This document shows positions 1 through 8,382 of a stretch of DNA of 64,000 bases, in pieces (positions within the stretch are counted from its first letter, which is position 1; every line of letters begins with the position of its first letter). The notes below the pieces were generated by a model. That model was given only the letters and a program-made list of their open reading frames with translations. It did no database searches and had not been told where the DNA came from. The stretch is from positions 1-64,000 of the forward strand of contig CALRPY020000004.1 in NCBI GenBank assembly GCA_943370145.1, written 5' to 3'. The translations under genes and the position numbers were made by a program. The stretch is from Ga0077536 sp943370145 (GTDB lineage Bacteria; Pseudomonadota; Gammaproteobacteria; Ga0077536).

Positions 1-859
1 CGACGAGCCGGTCGACGATGCGCGTCACGCCGGACCAGGTGCCGTCGTCACAGCCTGCCGCGGTCTCGCAGAGCCGGCCGTTGCCCTGGCTGTAACTGAT
101 GAGGTCGGGCGATGGGCGTCCCACTGCGGGCGTCAGCAGCCATTCCAGCGCGCGCAGGAACTCGTTGCGGCCGGCGCGTGTCTCCGGCCCGGCGTGTGCG
201 ATCAGCGTATGCCCGACGGCGATGCCGCCGTCGAGGCGCGTCCATGGCAGGACCACGTCACCGACGCTGAGCGGACTGCCGCTCGCCAGTTGTGCGTAGA
301 TGCCGGCCATCGCGGTGCCGTGGGAGCGCAGGAGGCGGCCGCTGCCGTCGGCGCCCGGCGCGCCGGGCTGGTAGTGCAGTTGGCCCAGCGATCTGCGCAA
401 CAGCGGATGCGTGCCGTCGGCGCCGAGGTCGATGACCGCCAGCGTTTGTCCGGACGCGGGTGCGCCGCCATCGTGCATGCCCGCCGCTGGCGGCGGCGGC
501 AACGGCAGGCTGGCTTCGGCGAGCGCCTCGGCGTAGGCGAGTGGGCCGTTGACATGGGTCGCCGTCACCAGCGCGCCGAGTGCCGGGCCTGCGACAGGCG
601 CCGGCACGTGCACCAGCCACGCGTTCAATGCCGGCAGGGCTTCGAGTATCGCCGCCTCGCCGCCTGCTTCCCCGAGGTGGCGGCGGATCAAGGCCTCCCT
701 GACCGCCGCGGTGGATTTGAAATCCGCGGCGAGGTCCTCGCCCTGCTTCATGAGAACGAGCAGCGAGACCATTCGTGCAGGCCCTGCGGCGCGCGCCGGC
801 GCCGACAGGCCGACAGCGAGCAGGGCCGCGAGCAGCAGGCAGGGGAGTGAGCGGCGCAT
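1..859 (-). CDS. secreted subtilisin-like serine peptidase, N-terminal part
   Basis: This open frame starts at the ATG complementary to 857-859 and runs off the left edge, so only about 286 residues are visible. Residues 1-24 form a signal peptide (MRRS, a Leu/Ala-rich core, then ARA). A Pro/Ala-rich stretch at about 118-128 precedes a peptidase S8-like core. AVIDLGADGTHPLL at about 141-154 aligns with the catalytic Asp motif (Asp144), and HGTAMAG at about 180-186 with the catalytic His motif (His180). The Asp is followed by Leu rather than the usual Ser/Thr. The catalytic Ser region lies outside the window, so activity cannot be judged. By family it would act in the periplasm or outside the cell. 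The family is fairly sure; the substrate is unknown. Confidence 0.75.
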   Translation of the reverse strand, partial: MRRSLPCLLLAALLAVGLSAPARAAGPARMVSLLVLMKQGEDLAADFKSTAAVREALIRRHLGEAGGEAAILEALPALNAWLVHVPAPVAGPALGALVTATHVNGPLAYAEALAEASLPLPPPPAAGMHDGGAPASGQTLAVIDLGADGTHPLLRRSLGQLHYQPGAPGADGSGRLLRSHGTAMAGIYAQLASGSPLSVGDVVLPWTRLDGGIAVGHTLIAHAGPETRAGRNEFLRALEWLLTPAVGRPSPDLISYSQGNGRLCETAAGCDDGTWSGVTRIVDRLV

Positions 860-984
860 GGCCCGGTGTCCTGGACAGCGTGATTGCGACTGGCGTGAGG
901 GCGGATCCTGCCTGTCCCGGTCGCCCGGATCCAGCCAGGCGGGACAGCGGGTTCCGCCGCCGGTGAATGTGTCCGTGGGAAGGT

Positions 985-1006
985 GCCCGCGGCCTGCGCC
1001 GCGGGC
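985..1006 (-). terminator. GC hairpin downstream of the MetE-like gene
   Basis: A perfect 9-bp stem (GCCCGCGGC / GCCGCGGGC) with a CTGC loop lies just beyond the stop of the methyltransferase gene. No U-run follows it on the minus strand, so it is at best a weak or factor-assisted terminator. Confidence 0.35.
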
Positions 1007-1014
1007 GGGTCGGA

Positions 1015-2181
1015 TCAGGCGGGGTTGAACGCGTAGCGCGGATCGGCGACGCGCACCCGGGCTTCCTCGAGCCCGAGTTCACGCCGCACGATGTTCGTCC
1101 CGAGCACCAGCGACACGCACTTGTAGTGCGCGATGCGCCGGGACAGCCCCTCGCGACCGAAGCCGCAGTCGGCGGTGATGATGAGTCGTTCCGGCGGCAC
1201 GTACTCGAGGGCGTGGCGGATGGTCGCCGCCACCTGCTCGGGCGACTCCACCGTGGTGCGGGTGTGATCGACGACGCCGATCCCGATTTTCTTGTCCGTC
1301 CGGTGATGTTTCAGCAATTCGATGTCGCGTGCCTGGTTGCTGCCGCCTTCGAGCATCAGCACATCGCAGTTCATCGCGAGGAAGTAAGGCAGCGGCCGCT
1401 CGTAGCTCGGCCGCTCCCAGTAGAAGCTCTGCTGGTTCGGATTCCCCCAGCAGGTGTGCGCCCAGATCTCGGTGTTGACGCCCTCGACCTGGCGATTGAA
1501 GGCCTCGGTGTAGAATTCGAGATCCTTGTCGGTGCACGGCGGATGCGCGTTGCAGTTGAAGTGATGCACGGGCTCCTCGATCTGGATCACCGGGCAACCG
1601 GCATCGGCGAGTTCGCGATACTCCTCGTTCATCGCCGTCGCGATGTCCATCACCATGTCGCGATCGTTCGCGTAGTGCTCGTTCCACAGCATCATCGGCA
1701 GGCAGGTTGCGCAGATCGATCCGAACTTCACCGGGCGGTCGCTCATCTTCTGCGCCGTTTTCCAGATGGCGCTGAAGTGCAGCGGGCCGCGCGTGATCGG
1801 GCCGGTGACGCTCGGCGGATGCCAGGACTCCTGGACTTCGTAGAGGATGTGGCCAGGCTTCATCTCGCCGTAGTCTAGGAAGTGCGAGCTGTCGCGGAAG
1901 CCGCTGATGCCGTGCAGGCGCTCGATCGTGTAGAAGAACCACGAGCGGCCACCGACCTCGAGATCGAAGCGGGTATCGCCGTCGACGAGGATGTCGAGGC
2001 CCGCGCGCTCCTGTTCGCTGATGTAGCAGGCGACCGCGTCCAGGTATTGCTCCCGGTAGAGTGAATCGCCCATGGCCACCTTGAATGGCCGTCCGTAGAG
2101 ATTCTGGTTGAACCAGCTCGGCTTCGGAAACGAACCGACCATCGCGGTCGGCAGCATCTTGTCTTTCGTCGCAACGAACAT
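1015..2181 (-). CDS. stand-alone MetE-C-terminal-like zinc methyltransferase (COG0620 type)
   Basis: The 388-residue protein resembles only the C-terminal catalytic barrel of cobalamin-independent methionine synthase and lacks the N-terminal half of full MetE. The zinc ligands of the family are recognisable: His242 and Cys244 in AHTCWGN, Glu278 in LMLEGG, and Cys339 in TADCGFG. The likely chemistry is methyl transfer to or from a thiol, but the methyl donor and acceptor are unknown. Such short MetE-like proteins are common beside catabolic genes and need not make methionine. AGAGGGGA lies a few bases upstream of the ATG and supports this start. The gene stands alone, separated from the protease gene by a GC hairpin. 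Confidence 0.8.
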   Translation of the reverse strand: MFVATKDKMLPTAMVGSFPKPSWFNQNLYGRPFKVAMGDSLYREQYLDAVACYISEQERAGLDILVDGDTRFDLEVGGRSWFFYTIERLHGISGFRDSSHFLDYGEMKPGHILYEVQESWHPPSVTGPITRGPLHFSAIWKTAQKMSDRPVKFGSICATCLPMMLWNEHYANDRDMVMDIATAMNEEYRELADAGCPVIQIEEPVHHFNCNAHPPCTDKDLEFYTEAFNRQVEGVNTEIWAHTCWGNPNQQSFYWERPSYERPLPYFLAMNCDVLMLEGGSNQARDIELLKHHRTDKKIGIGVVDHTRTTVESPEQVAATIRHALEYVPPERLIITADCGFGREGLSRRIAHYKCVSLVLGTNIVRRELGLEEARVRVADPRYAFNPA

Positions 2182-2587
2182 GAATGTCCCCTCTGGAATG
2201 CGAGAATCGAAACCTCGTCACCCGTGTCCTGGCGCGGCGACCGCGTCGGTCGTCGCCGGCACGTCTTCCCGAGTATGGCGCGTCGTGCGCATCCTTCCAT
2301 GTCCGCATCGCCGCGCGGGCGCGCCGAATGCACTCGAAACGCTATCCGTGCGCGGTGGTGCAACCGGGGTGTGTGAAGACGTTCACGATAATCGCAGCGT
2401 CATCGCGTTGCGGCGGGGATGCCGGGTCGAATGCCGCTAAAGTGCTGTTCGGCACTGCCGCTGCCGGCAGTGGCCGCAGCGACGTTCAGTGCCGATTCAC
2501 GCATGAGGCCCTGGAATGAACAGGCGGCCAGCGTCGGCACGATGCGCAGCCGTCATGGACTGCGAACACGAACAAGGAGATTTCGAC
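2182..2587. other. intergenic region between divergent genes, with one hairpin
   Basis: These 406 bases separate the MetE-like gene (minus) from the glycine-zipper gene (plus). No convincing reading frame is present; an upstream in-frame ATG at 2516 lacks a ribosome binding site. A perfect 8-bp stem (CACTGCCG / CGGCAGTG, loop CTGC) lies at 2453-2472 and a short repeat GTGAA-GACG-TTCAC near 2377-2390. Both strands' promoters should lie here, but no strong -35/-10 pair stands out. Confidence 0.5.
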
Positions 2588-2920
2588 ATGCGCACGATTC
2601 GTCACACCGCCTTGCTCCTGCTGCTGGGCGCCTCGCTGGCTAGCCAGGCCGGAAGTCTGACCACCGACGCCGCGATCGGCGGCGCCATTGGCGGCGCGCT
2701 GGGTGGCGCGGTCGGCGCCGAGCTCGGTGGGCGCCAGGGCGCGATCGTCGGTGCCGGTGTCGGCGCCGCCGCGGGCACCGCGATCAACACGCAGGGCTAC
2801 TCGTCGCAGCCGCGTCAGGAGGAGGTCCATCACTATCACGGCGCCTCGCAACCACCGGGGGTCCCCTTCCAGGGCGGTGGCTTCTGTCCTCCGGGGCATG
2901 CCAAGAAGGGTCGTTGCTGA
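2588..2920 (+). CDS. glycine-zipper envelope protein
   Basis: The 110-residue protein starts at the ATG preceded by AAGGAGA. Residues 1-20 are a signal peptide ending near SQAG; there is no lipobox cysteine, so it is probably not a lipoprotein. Residues 27-60 carry repeated GGAIGGALGG / GAGVGAAAG patterns typical of glycine-zipper 2TM domains (SlyB/YMGG-like), which pack against each other in the outer membrane or periplasm. The C-terminus is polar, with a His pair and two cysteines (CPPGHAKKGRC). Function is unknown; members of the family are linked to envelope integrity. It is a single gene, convergent with mhpB. Confidence 0.75.
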   Translation: MRTIRHTALLLLLGASLASQAGSLTTDAAIGGAIGGALGGAVGAELGGRQGAIVGAGVGAAAGTAINTQGYSSQPRQEEVHHYHGASQPPGVPFQGGGFCPPGHAKKGRC

Positions 2921-2979
2921 GTCTGCCGTTCCCGGGCTAGCCACGCGACGACCCGGGTTCGCGCGAGCGGCTCGCGGTC

Positions 2980-3918
2980 TCAGACCGGACCCTGGCGCAG
3001 TACCCCGAAGCCTGCGACCCACACGGGAATGGGGATGTAGAGCTCGACCTGCGGCGGCGCTGCGCCAGCCGCGGCCATCGCGGCGGCGACGGCGAGCCAG
3101 CAGCGGATCTCATGGCCGCCGCGGCCGGCCTCACGCGTGATGTCGTCGTCCGTGTAGGCGCTCAGCGCCGCGAAGTCCCGAGCGACGAGTCGATCGAGGA
3201 ATTCGCGGTCCCATGCCGCATTCAAGGGCGTGCAGTCGCTGTCGCCCGCGGCCTGCTTCAGGCCCTCTTCAATCACGCGCACCTGGCGTGCGGCCCGCGC
3301 TTCGGGAGAAAGCGTGCCGCCGTTGATCAGCCGGTCCCGGACTTCCGGCGGGGCGGTGGCCAGCGCCGGCACCGGCGGGTCGTGCGACAGGCCGCCGGAA
3401 CCGATCACGAGCACCCGCTTGCCGAGGCCCGCGGCAAATTCGCCGACTGCGCGTCCCAGCGCCAGCACGCGCTTCAGCGGAGGGCGGGGTGCGCCTACGC
3501 AGTTGACGAAAATCGGCAGCACCGGCGGCAGCCGCTGCCAGTCGGCGAGCATCGCGAGCGTCTGTGTGAGCCCGTGGTCGACTTCCATGCGATGCGACAC
3601 GGCGATGTCGACGTCGCGTTCGAAGAGGTGCTGCGCGAGCCGCTCCGCGAGCGCCGGAGCGGTCGGCAGCGGTCCGTCCGGCGTGTTCCAGTCGCCGACC
3701 GACGCCGCCTGCGCGCCGACGCAGAACGCCGGCATCAGGCGGTGGAAGAAGCCGTTGAAGTGGTCGGGTCCGAAGACGATGACGAGCTCGGGCGCGTAGC
3801 TCGCCACCTCGGCCCGCAGCCGCGCGAAGCAGGCGTCCACCGCCTCCCGCACCGCCGCGCCCGGGTCGTGGTGATCCTTCAGCGGCGTATGCGACGCGCA
3901 GATCGCGTACAGGCTCAC
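2980..3918 (-). CDS. mhpB: LigB-family extradiol ring-cleavage dioxygenase, MhpB type
   Basis: The 312-residue protein matches E. coli MhpB (2,3-dihydroxyphenylpropionate 1,2-dioxygenase) along its length. The catalytic histidines fall at the same numbers as in E. coli: His115 in VDHG and His179 in GGLSH; FGPDHFNGFF near 49-58 is also shared. By family it is a cytoplasmic Fe(II) enzyme that opens a catechol next to its hydroxyls to give a yellow meta-cleavage product. Translation starts at GTG (3918), in a GTGA overlap with the stop of the hydrolase gene, so the two are translationally coupled. It is the last gene of the operon. The true substrate may be another 3-substituted catechol, because no other mhp genes are present. 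Confidence 0.88.
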   Translation of the reverse strand: MSLYAICASHTPLKDHHDPGAAVREAVDACFARLRAEVASYAPELVIVFGPDHFNGFFHRLMPAFCVGAQAASVGDWNTPDGPLPTAPALAERLAQHLFERDVDIAVSHRMEVDHGLTQTLAMLADWQRLPPVLPIFVNCVGAPRPPLKRVLALGRAVGEFAAGLGKRVLVIGSGGLSHDPPVPALATAPPEVRDRLINGGTLSPEARAARQVRVIEEGLKQAAGDSDCTPLNAAWDREFLDRLVARDFAALSAYTDDDITREAGRGGHEIRCWLAVAAAMAAAGAAPPQVELYIPIPVWVAGFGVLRQGPV

Positions 3919-4787
3919 GCCTCGCCCCGCAGGAACGCGAGGTGCAGTGCGTTGAAGGTCGGCGCGTCCTCGAACTGCGGCCAGTGGCCGCAACGCTGCA
4001 TGCAGACGAAGCGGGCATCCGGGATCAACCTGGCTATCTTCTCGCCCACCTCGACCGCCGCCGTCGGATCCTTGTCCGTCCAGAGCACGAGCGTCGGCGC
4101 CTTTATCTTCGTCCACTCATCGTCGGTCAGATTGTTACGCAGGCGGACGTCCGGCTCCTGCAGGCACAGGATGTGCGGCATCGCTTCCCGCATGCCCGGT
4201 GCGCGGTAGACCGCCTGCCGGCACGCGACGAGGTCGTCGGTGACGCTCGCCGGGTCGGCCATCAACCATTCGAGCCGCGCCTTGACCGTCGCCCAGGTGG
4301 GGTCGTTGACCGCGGCCAGGGTCAGCGTCCTGATCTTCTGCATCACGTCGGGATTCATCGTCGCGCCGCCGGTCGTGTTCAGCACCAGGCGGTCGACGAG
4401 CGCCGGGTACCTGATCGCGAAGCGCGCGCCGACCCAGCCGCCCAGGGACTCGCCGGAGATGTGGGCCTTCGCGCAGCCCAGCGCGCCGAGCACGTTCTTC
4501 AGGTGCTCGACGTAGACCTCGATCTCGTAAGGCTTCAGCGGCTTGTCGGAGTAGCCGTGGCCAACCATGTCGATGGCCCAGGTGTCGAAATGCTCGCCGT
4601 GCGCGAGGAGATTGCGCGTGTAGGCTTCGGCGTGGCCGCCAGTGCCATGCAGGAGGATCAGGACAGGCGCACCACGCCTGCCGGCATGCAGGTAGCGGGT
4701 GCGGATGCCGCCCGCGTCCAGGTAACCCTGCTCGAAATTCCCCGCGCGGAGATCGGACCAGAAGCTTGCGTGCGTGCCGTCGTTCAT
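3915..4787 (-). CDS. mhpC: alpha/beta hydrolase, meta-cleavage product hydrolase (MhpC/HsaD type)
   Basis: The 290-residue alpha/beta-hydrolase has an oxyanion motif HGTGG (47-51), the nucleophile elbow GESLGG (Ser114), a likely acid at Asp240 and catalytic His268 in CGHWP. Enzymes of this class cleave the C-C bond of the ring-fission product made by an extradiol dioxygenase. That fits its place directly upstream of mhpB. The ATG at 4787 overlaps the stop of the upstream hydroxylase gene as ATGA. A longer frame extends upstream into the hydroxylase gene but is not a plausible start. The hydrolase subfamily is well supported; the exact substrate is not. Confidence 0.85.
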   Translation of the reverse strand: MNDGTHASFWSDLRAGNFEQGYLDAGGIRTRYLHAGRRGAPVLILLHGTGGHAEAYTRNLLAHGEHFDTWAIDMVGHGYSDKPLKPYEIEVYVEHLKNVLGALGCAKAHISGESLGGWVGARFAIRYPALVDRLVLNTTGGATMNPDVMQKIRTLTLAAVNDPTWATVKARLEWLMADPASVTDDLVACRQAVYRAPGMREAMPHILCLQEPDVRLRNNLTDDEWTKIKAPTLVLWTDKDPTAAVEVGEKIARLIPDARFVCMQRCGHWPQFEDAPTFNALHLAFLRGEA

Positions 4788-6235
4788 AAGGCCCCCATGA
4801 AGCGTTCGAGATGCCCGGCGTAGTACTGCTTGCGGCCGTACTCGCGCTGGATGCCGGCGAGCAGCATGCCGCGTTCGCCGGCGTAGTTCATCTCGTAGAG
4901 TTCGTGTCGCGCCCCGAATTCGGTGCCGCACAGATCCCAGGCGAGCTTGAACAGCTGGGCCTTATCGATGCCGGACACGTCGGCGCCGCGCAGTGAGCGT
5001 TCGAGATCCACCGATATCGGCGAATCGAACTCGCCGAGGCTCACGGGCTGCTGGATCAGGCCGCCGCCGCCGAGCTTGCGCAGCATGCCGACGAGCTTCG
5101 GGTAGAAGATGGGTCCCATCGCGCGGCCCGCCTGCAGCGCGAAGAGATCGGGATAAATCAGGCCGTTATCGGGGTCGACGGTCGCCTGCTCTTCAGCCGA
5201 GCGTGTGGTGCTGCGGATTATCTCGACACAGGCGACCGCCTCCCCTAGGAGCTCCATGATATCCGGCCGCGATGCGAGGCCGGCAACCTCCGCCATGCGC
5301 ATCGCGACGGCGTAGACGAAACCGAGCTTCACTTCGAGGCGGGCATTGGTCTGGTGCGCGGTCAGCTCGCGCATCCGCGAGTCCTTGTACATGCGGTTCA
5401 GGAAGCGGATGTCCTCGTGCAGGAACACGCGATCCCAGGGTACGAGCACGTGATCGAAGACGCAGGTGGCGTCCATCTCGTCGAACTGTGATGAGAGCGG
5501 ATAGTCGTGGCGCAGGTTCGGGTGCGCGAAGGACGGCCGGCACAAGGTCTTCAGGCCCTTCGTGTTCATCGGGATCGCGAACACGTTCGCGTAGGCTTCC
5601 TCACCGGGCTGGAAGGTCGGCGGGAAGGGCCACACCAGGATTTCGTCCGCATAGGGCGCGGCGGTGGCAATGCGCTTGATGCCGTGCAGGACGAGGCCGT
5701 CGGCGTTGCGGTCTATCACGCGCAGGCAGAGTTCCGGCTCGCTCTGCTGATGGCGCAGCTTGCTCTTGTCGAGTTGCGGGTCGAGCAGGGCATGGGTCAG
5801 GAACAGGTCGTTGGCGGCAACGTGGCGGTAGTAGTTGACCATCGCGTCGGCGCGCGCCGGCGAGAATTCGGCAAAGAAACTCTTCTTGCCGGCCAGCGCG
5901 GTCATCATCACGTTCAGGAAATCGGGGCTGCGGCCCATCATGCCGCAGGTGGCTTCGGCCCAGATGCGATAGGACTCGCGCTTCAGGCGCAGCTGCTCGC
6001 GGGTGCGCGGCATCTCGAACGGGCGTGCGATGCGCTCACCGAATTCCGGGCAATCGACGGTCAGGATGTCGCGGTGGCGCGGGTCGTGCTGCAGGTCGTA
6101 GAGATTCGCGAGCGCACGCACGGACGCCTGGAAGGGTTCGAAGGTGGTGACGTCGTCGACGCGCTTGCCGTCGTACCAGACTTCTCGTCCGTCACGCAGG
6201 CCTTCGATGAATTGTTGTCCGGTGCGGACAGCCAT
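4784..6235 (-). CDS. FADH2-dependent phenol hydroxylase, HpaB family
   Basis: The 483-residue protein has the length and layout of 4-hydroxyphenylacetate 3-monooxygenase large subunits (HpaB; acyl-CoA-dehydrogenase-like fold). Family-like stretches include LKRESYRIWAEAT near 84-96, the DRVFLHED region near 272-279 and a C-terminal YEMNYAGERGMLL segment. Enzymes of this family use FADH2 and O2 to add a hydroxyl ortho to a phenolic OH, which would make the catechol for MhpB. They normally need a separate flavin reductase (HpaC), and none is encoded in this operon. It lies 25 bases downstream of the luciferase-like gene and overlaps mhpC by 4 bases. Confidence 0.82.
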   Translation of the reverse strand: MAVRTGQQFIEGLRDGREVWYDGKRVDDVTTFEPFQASVRALANLYDLQHDPRHRDILTVDCPEFGERIARPFEMPRTREQLRLKRESYRIWAEATCGMMGRSPDFLNVMMTALAGKKSFFAEFSPARADAMVNYYRHVAANDLFLTHALLDPQLDKSKLRHQQSEPELCLRVIDRNADGLVLHGIKRIATAAPYADEILVWPFPPTFQPGEEAYANVFAIPMNTKGLKTLCRPSFAHPNLRHDYPLSSQFDEMDATCVFDHVLVPWDRVFLHEDIRFLNRMYKDSRMRELTAHQTNARLEVKLGFVYAVAMRMAEVAGLASRPDIMELLGEAVACVEIIRSTTRSAEEQATVDPDNGLIYPDLFALQAGRAMGPIFYPKLVGMLRKLGGGGLIQQPVSLGEFDSPISVDLERSLRGADVSGIDKAQLFKLAWDLCGTEFGARHELYEMNYAGERGMLLAGIQREYGRKQYYAGHLERFMGAL

Positions 6236-6260
6236 GGTTCCTTGCTCCAGATTGGGTTGA

Positions 6261-7541
6261 TTAAAGGTCTGCCTGCTGGCGCCAGGTCGGGTCGACGACG
6301 TCGCGGCGCAGGACGGGTTCGCGGCGGGCGAGTTCGAGGCCGATTTTCGGCAGCACGCGCTCCACCAGCAGTTCGTTGCTCTTCAGCAGGCCGTCGATCG
6401 GCGCCGGGCCGACCGACATCCACGGCACGAGCATTTCGGGGTTCAGCGCCTCGACGACCTTCTCGAGCTGGCGGGCCACGCTGTCGACCGTGCCGCACAG
6501 CGAATAACCGCGTTCGCGCACGGCCGCCATGGTGTTCGGGATGACGCCGGTCTCCCCCGGGTAGCGCAGCGCCTCGTTGAAGCCGAACCAGTCGTGCCAG
6601 CGGGTCCAGATGTAGCCGAGCCCGCGCTCCTGGATCGCGATGGCCTCGGCCTCGGTGTCGGCGACGACGATCTCGCGGAAGTGCCCCACGCCCTGGCCCC
6701 AGGCGAGCTGGCGCCCGGCGTCGGTGGCGGCCTGGTGGTAGAGATCCACGCAGCCCTTCGCCAGCGGCTCGATCGGCGTGAAGACGATCGGGGTCACGCC
6801 ATTGCGCCCCGACCACTCGATGGTGGCCGGGCTCATCGTGAACGGAATGCAGACCTCGACGGTCGACGGGTCCTGCAGCGTCTGCGGCGCGATGCCGATG
6901 CGTGCGAGGTTGCCGTGCTCGTCGAGCATGCCCGGCGCCATGTCGCGCGTCGCCGGGTGATTCCACGGAATGCCGGGCGGCGGCAGGGTCCAGTGCGCGC
7001 CCTCGTGCTTGAACAGTGACTCCGACCAGCACTTGCGGATGATTTCGTAGTGCTCGGTGAACAGCTCGCGGTTCACGCGGTCGTGCTCCGCATACTGCGG
7101 GTCGTTGGCGGCCGTCGAATACGCGTTCAGCTTCTGGCCGATGGTCGCGACGTGGCGCGCCTGGTAGCCGCGCGCGAAGCCGGCCATCATGCGGCCCTCG
7201 GAGAAGTGGTCGAGCATCGCGAGGTCCTCGGCCAGCAGCACCGGATTGCGCGCCGGCAGCACGCAGCCCATCTGGCCGATGCGCAGCTTCTTCGTCAGCA
7301 TCGCGGCCCAGGCGCCGAGCATCACGGGGTTGTTGGAGATCTCGAGGCCTTCGAGGTGGAAGTGGTGTTCGGAGAACGCGGTGAAGTCGAAGCCGAGTTC
7401 GTCGAGCTGCCTGAGCAGTCTTGCGCAGTCCGCGAGGGCGCGCTGGTAGTAGTTGGGATTCTGGCCGGCGAAGCCGCGCTCGAAGGCCGCGGGCGGCGCG
7501 CCCGCGCTGGGCAGCAGGAATGAACCGAAGCGAATCTTCAT
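6261..7541 (-). CDS. LLM-class flavin-dependent oxidoreductase
   Basis: The 426-residue protein is a bacterial-luciferase-like monooxygenase. Recognisable pieces are MKIRFGSFLLPS, the FSEHHFHLEG segment near 56-65, the GCVLPARNPVLLAED stretch, and GRMMAGFARGYQ near 116-127. Family members use reduced flavin (FMN or F420) and often oxygen. It is the first gene of the four-gene catabolic operon and faces the GntR gene. It could carry out an additional oxygenation of the growth substrate before the HpaB step, but this is inference. It is one of three LLM proteins in the window. Confidence 0.82.
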   Translation of the reverse strand: MKIRFGSFLLPSAGAPPAAFERGFAGQNPNYYQRALADCARLLRQLDELGFDFTAFSEHHFHLEGLEISNNPVMLGAWAAMLTKKLRIGQMGCVLPARNPVLLAEDLAMLDHFSEGRMMAGFARGYQARHVATIGQKLNAYSTAANDPQYAEHDRVNRELFTEHYEIIRKCWSESLFKHEGAHWTLPPPGIPWNHPATRDMAPGMLDEHGNLARIGIAPQTLQDPSTVEVCIPFTMSPATIEWSGRNGVTPIVFTPIEPLAKGCVDLYHQAATDAGRQLAWGQGVGHFREIVVADTEAEAIAIQERGLGYIWTRWHDWFGFNEALRYPGETGVIPNTMAAVRERGYSLCGTVDSVARQLEKVVEALNPEMLVPWMSVGPAPIDGLLKSNELLVERVLPKIGLELARREPVLRRDVVDPTWRQQADL

Positions 7542-7570
7542 GCGCGTTTGCTCCCCGTTGCTCGTTGTAT

Positions 7571-7600
7571 GTTTCCGTGTGCGGAAACTAATATATTAGT
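7571..7600. promoter_or_regulatory. two adjoining palindromes in the GntR / catabolic operon divergent region
   Basis: GTTTCCG-TGTG-CGGAAAC (7571-7588, 7-bp arms) is followed directly by the perfect 14-bp palindrome ACTAATATATTAGT (7587-7600). On the plus strand TTGTAT (7565-7570), an 18-base spacer and TAATAT (7589-7594) form a plausible promoter for the regulator gene. The second palindrome covers its -10, as expected of an autoregulatory GntR operator. Which palindrome binds the regulator is not known. Confidence 0.55.
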
Positions 7601-7653
7601 ATGCCAATTAAATCATCAGCGCGGATACGCACGCAAGACCCGGAGAACGCCGC

Positions 7654-8382
7654 ATGTCGACGAAGGTGAGCAAGGGCTTTCCGGTCCGCCCGTCGCGGCG
7701 GGCTGGCGGCACGCCGGGCGTCGCGCTCGCGACGACGGCCTACGAGTACCTGATGCAACAGTTGCTGGAAGGTGAACTGGCGCCTGGCGATCGCCTGTCG
7801 GTCGTCGACATCGCGGCCGAACTCGCCTGCAGCCGGGTGCCGGTGATGGAGGCCCTGAAGCGCCTCGACGCCGAAGGCTTCGTCGAGATCATTCCCCAGG
7901 TCGGTTGCCGCGTCGCGCGGCCGGCGCCTGACGAAGTCCGCGACTTCTTCGAGCTGTTCGCGTCGGTCGAGGGCTGTGTGACGCGGCTCGCCGCGCTGCG
8001 GCGCAGCGACGAAGATCTCATCGAGTTCAAGGCGCTGTGCGCCGACATCGACCACGCGCTGCGTGCGGCCGGCTCGCCGGCCGAGCGCGACCCGGCCTAT
8101 CGGCGCCTGAATCTCGAGTTCCACACCGCGCTGCATCGCTATTCACGTGCGCCGCTCGCCTGCGCGGTCGCGGCCGGCATGTGGGACAGGAGTGATTTCT
8201 TCATCCGCCTCGCCTTCGGCTCGCTGTATTTCAACAAGCGGGTGCGGCAGGCGCATGCGCGGATTCGTCGTGCCGTCATCGAGGGCGACGGGGCCGCGGC
8301 GGAAGACGCGGTCGCCGAGCACCTGCGCGCGGTCGGCGAAGGGGTGGCCGAAAAGCTGGCGGCGGCTCAGGCGCCGCGCTGA
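7654..8382 (+). CDS. GntR-family regulator with FCD effector domain
   Basis: The 242-residue protein has an N-terminal winged helix (about 25-90; LMQQLLEGELAPGDRLS followed by SRVPVMEALKRLDAEGFVE) typical of GntR/FadR-class repressors. An all-helical FCD ligand domain follows at about 95-225. It is transcribed away from the catabolic operon and separated from it by about 110 bases with two palindromes, so it is very likely that operon's regulator. The effector would be a pathway acid or acyl-CoA (inference). Its 3' end overlaps the convergent hydrolase gene by 16 bases. Confidence 0.88.
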   Translation: MSTKVSKGFPVRPSRRAGGTPGVALATTAYEYLMQQLLEGELAPGDRLSVVDIAAELACSRVPVMEALKRLDAEGFVEIIPQVGCRVARPAPDEVRDFFELFASVEGCVTRLAALRRSDEDLIEFKALCADIDHALRAAGSPAERDPAYRRLNLEFHTALHRYSRAPLACAVAAGMWDRSDFFIRLAFGSLYFNKRVRQAHARIRRAVIEGDGAAAEDAVAEHLRAVGEGVAEKLAAAQAPR

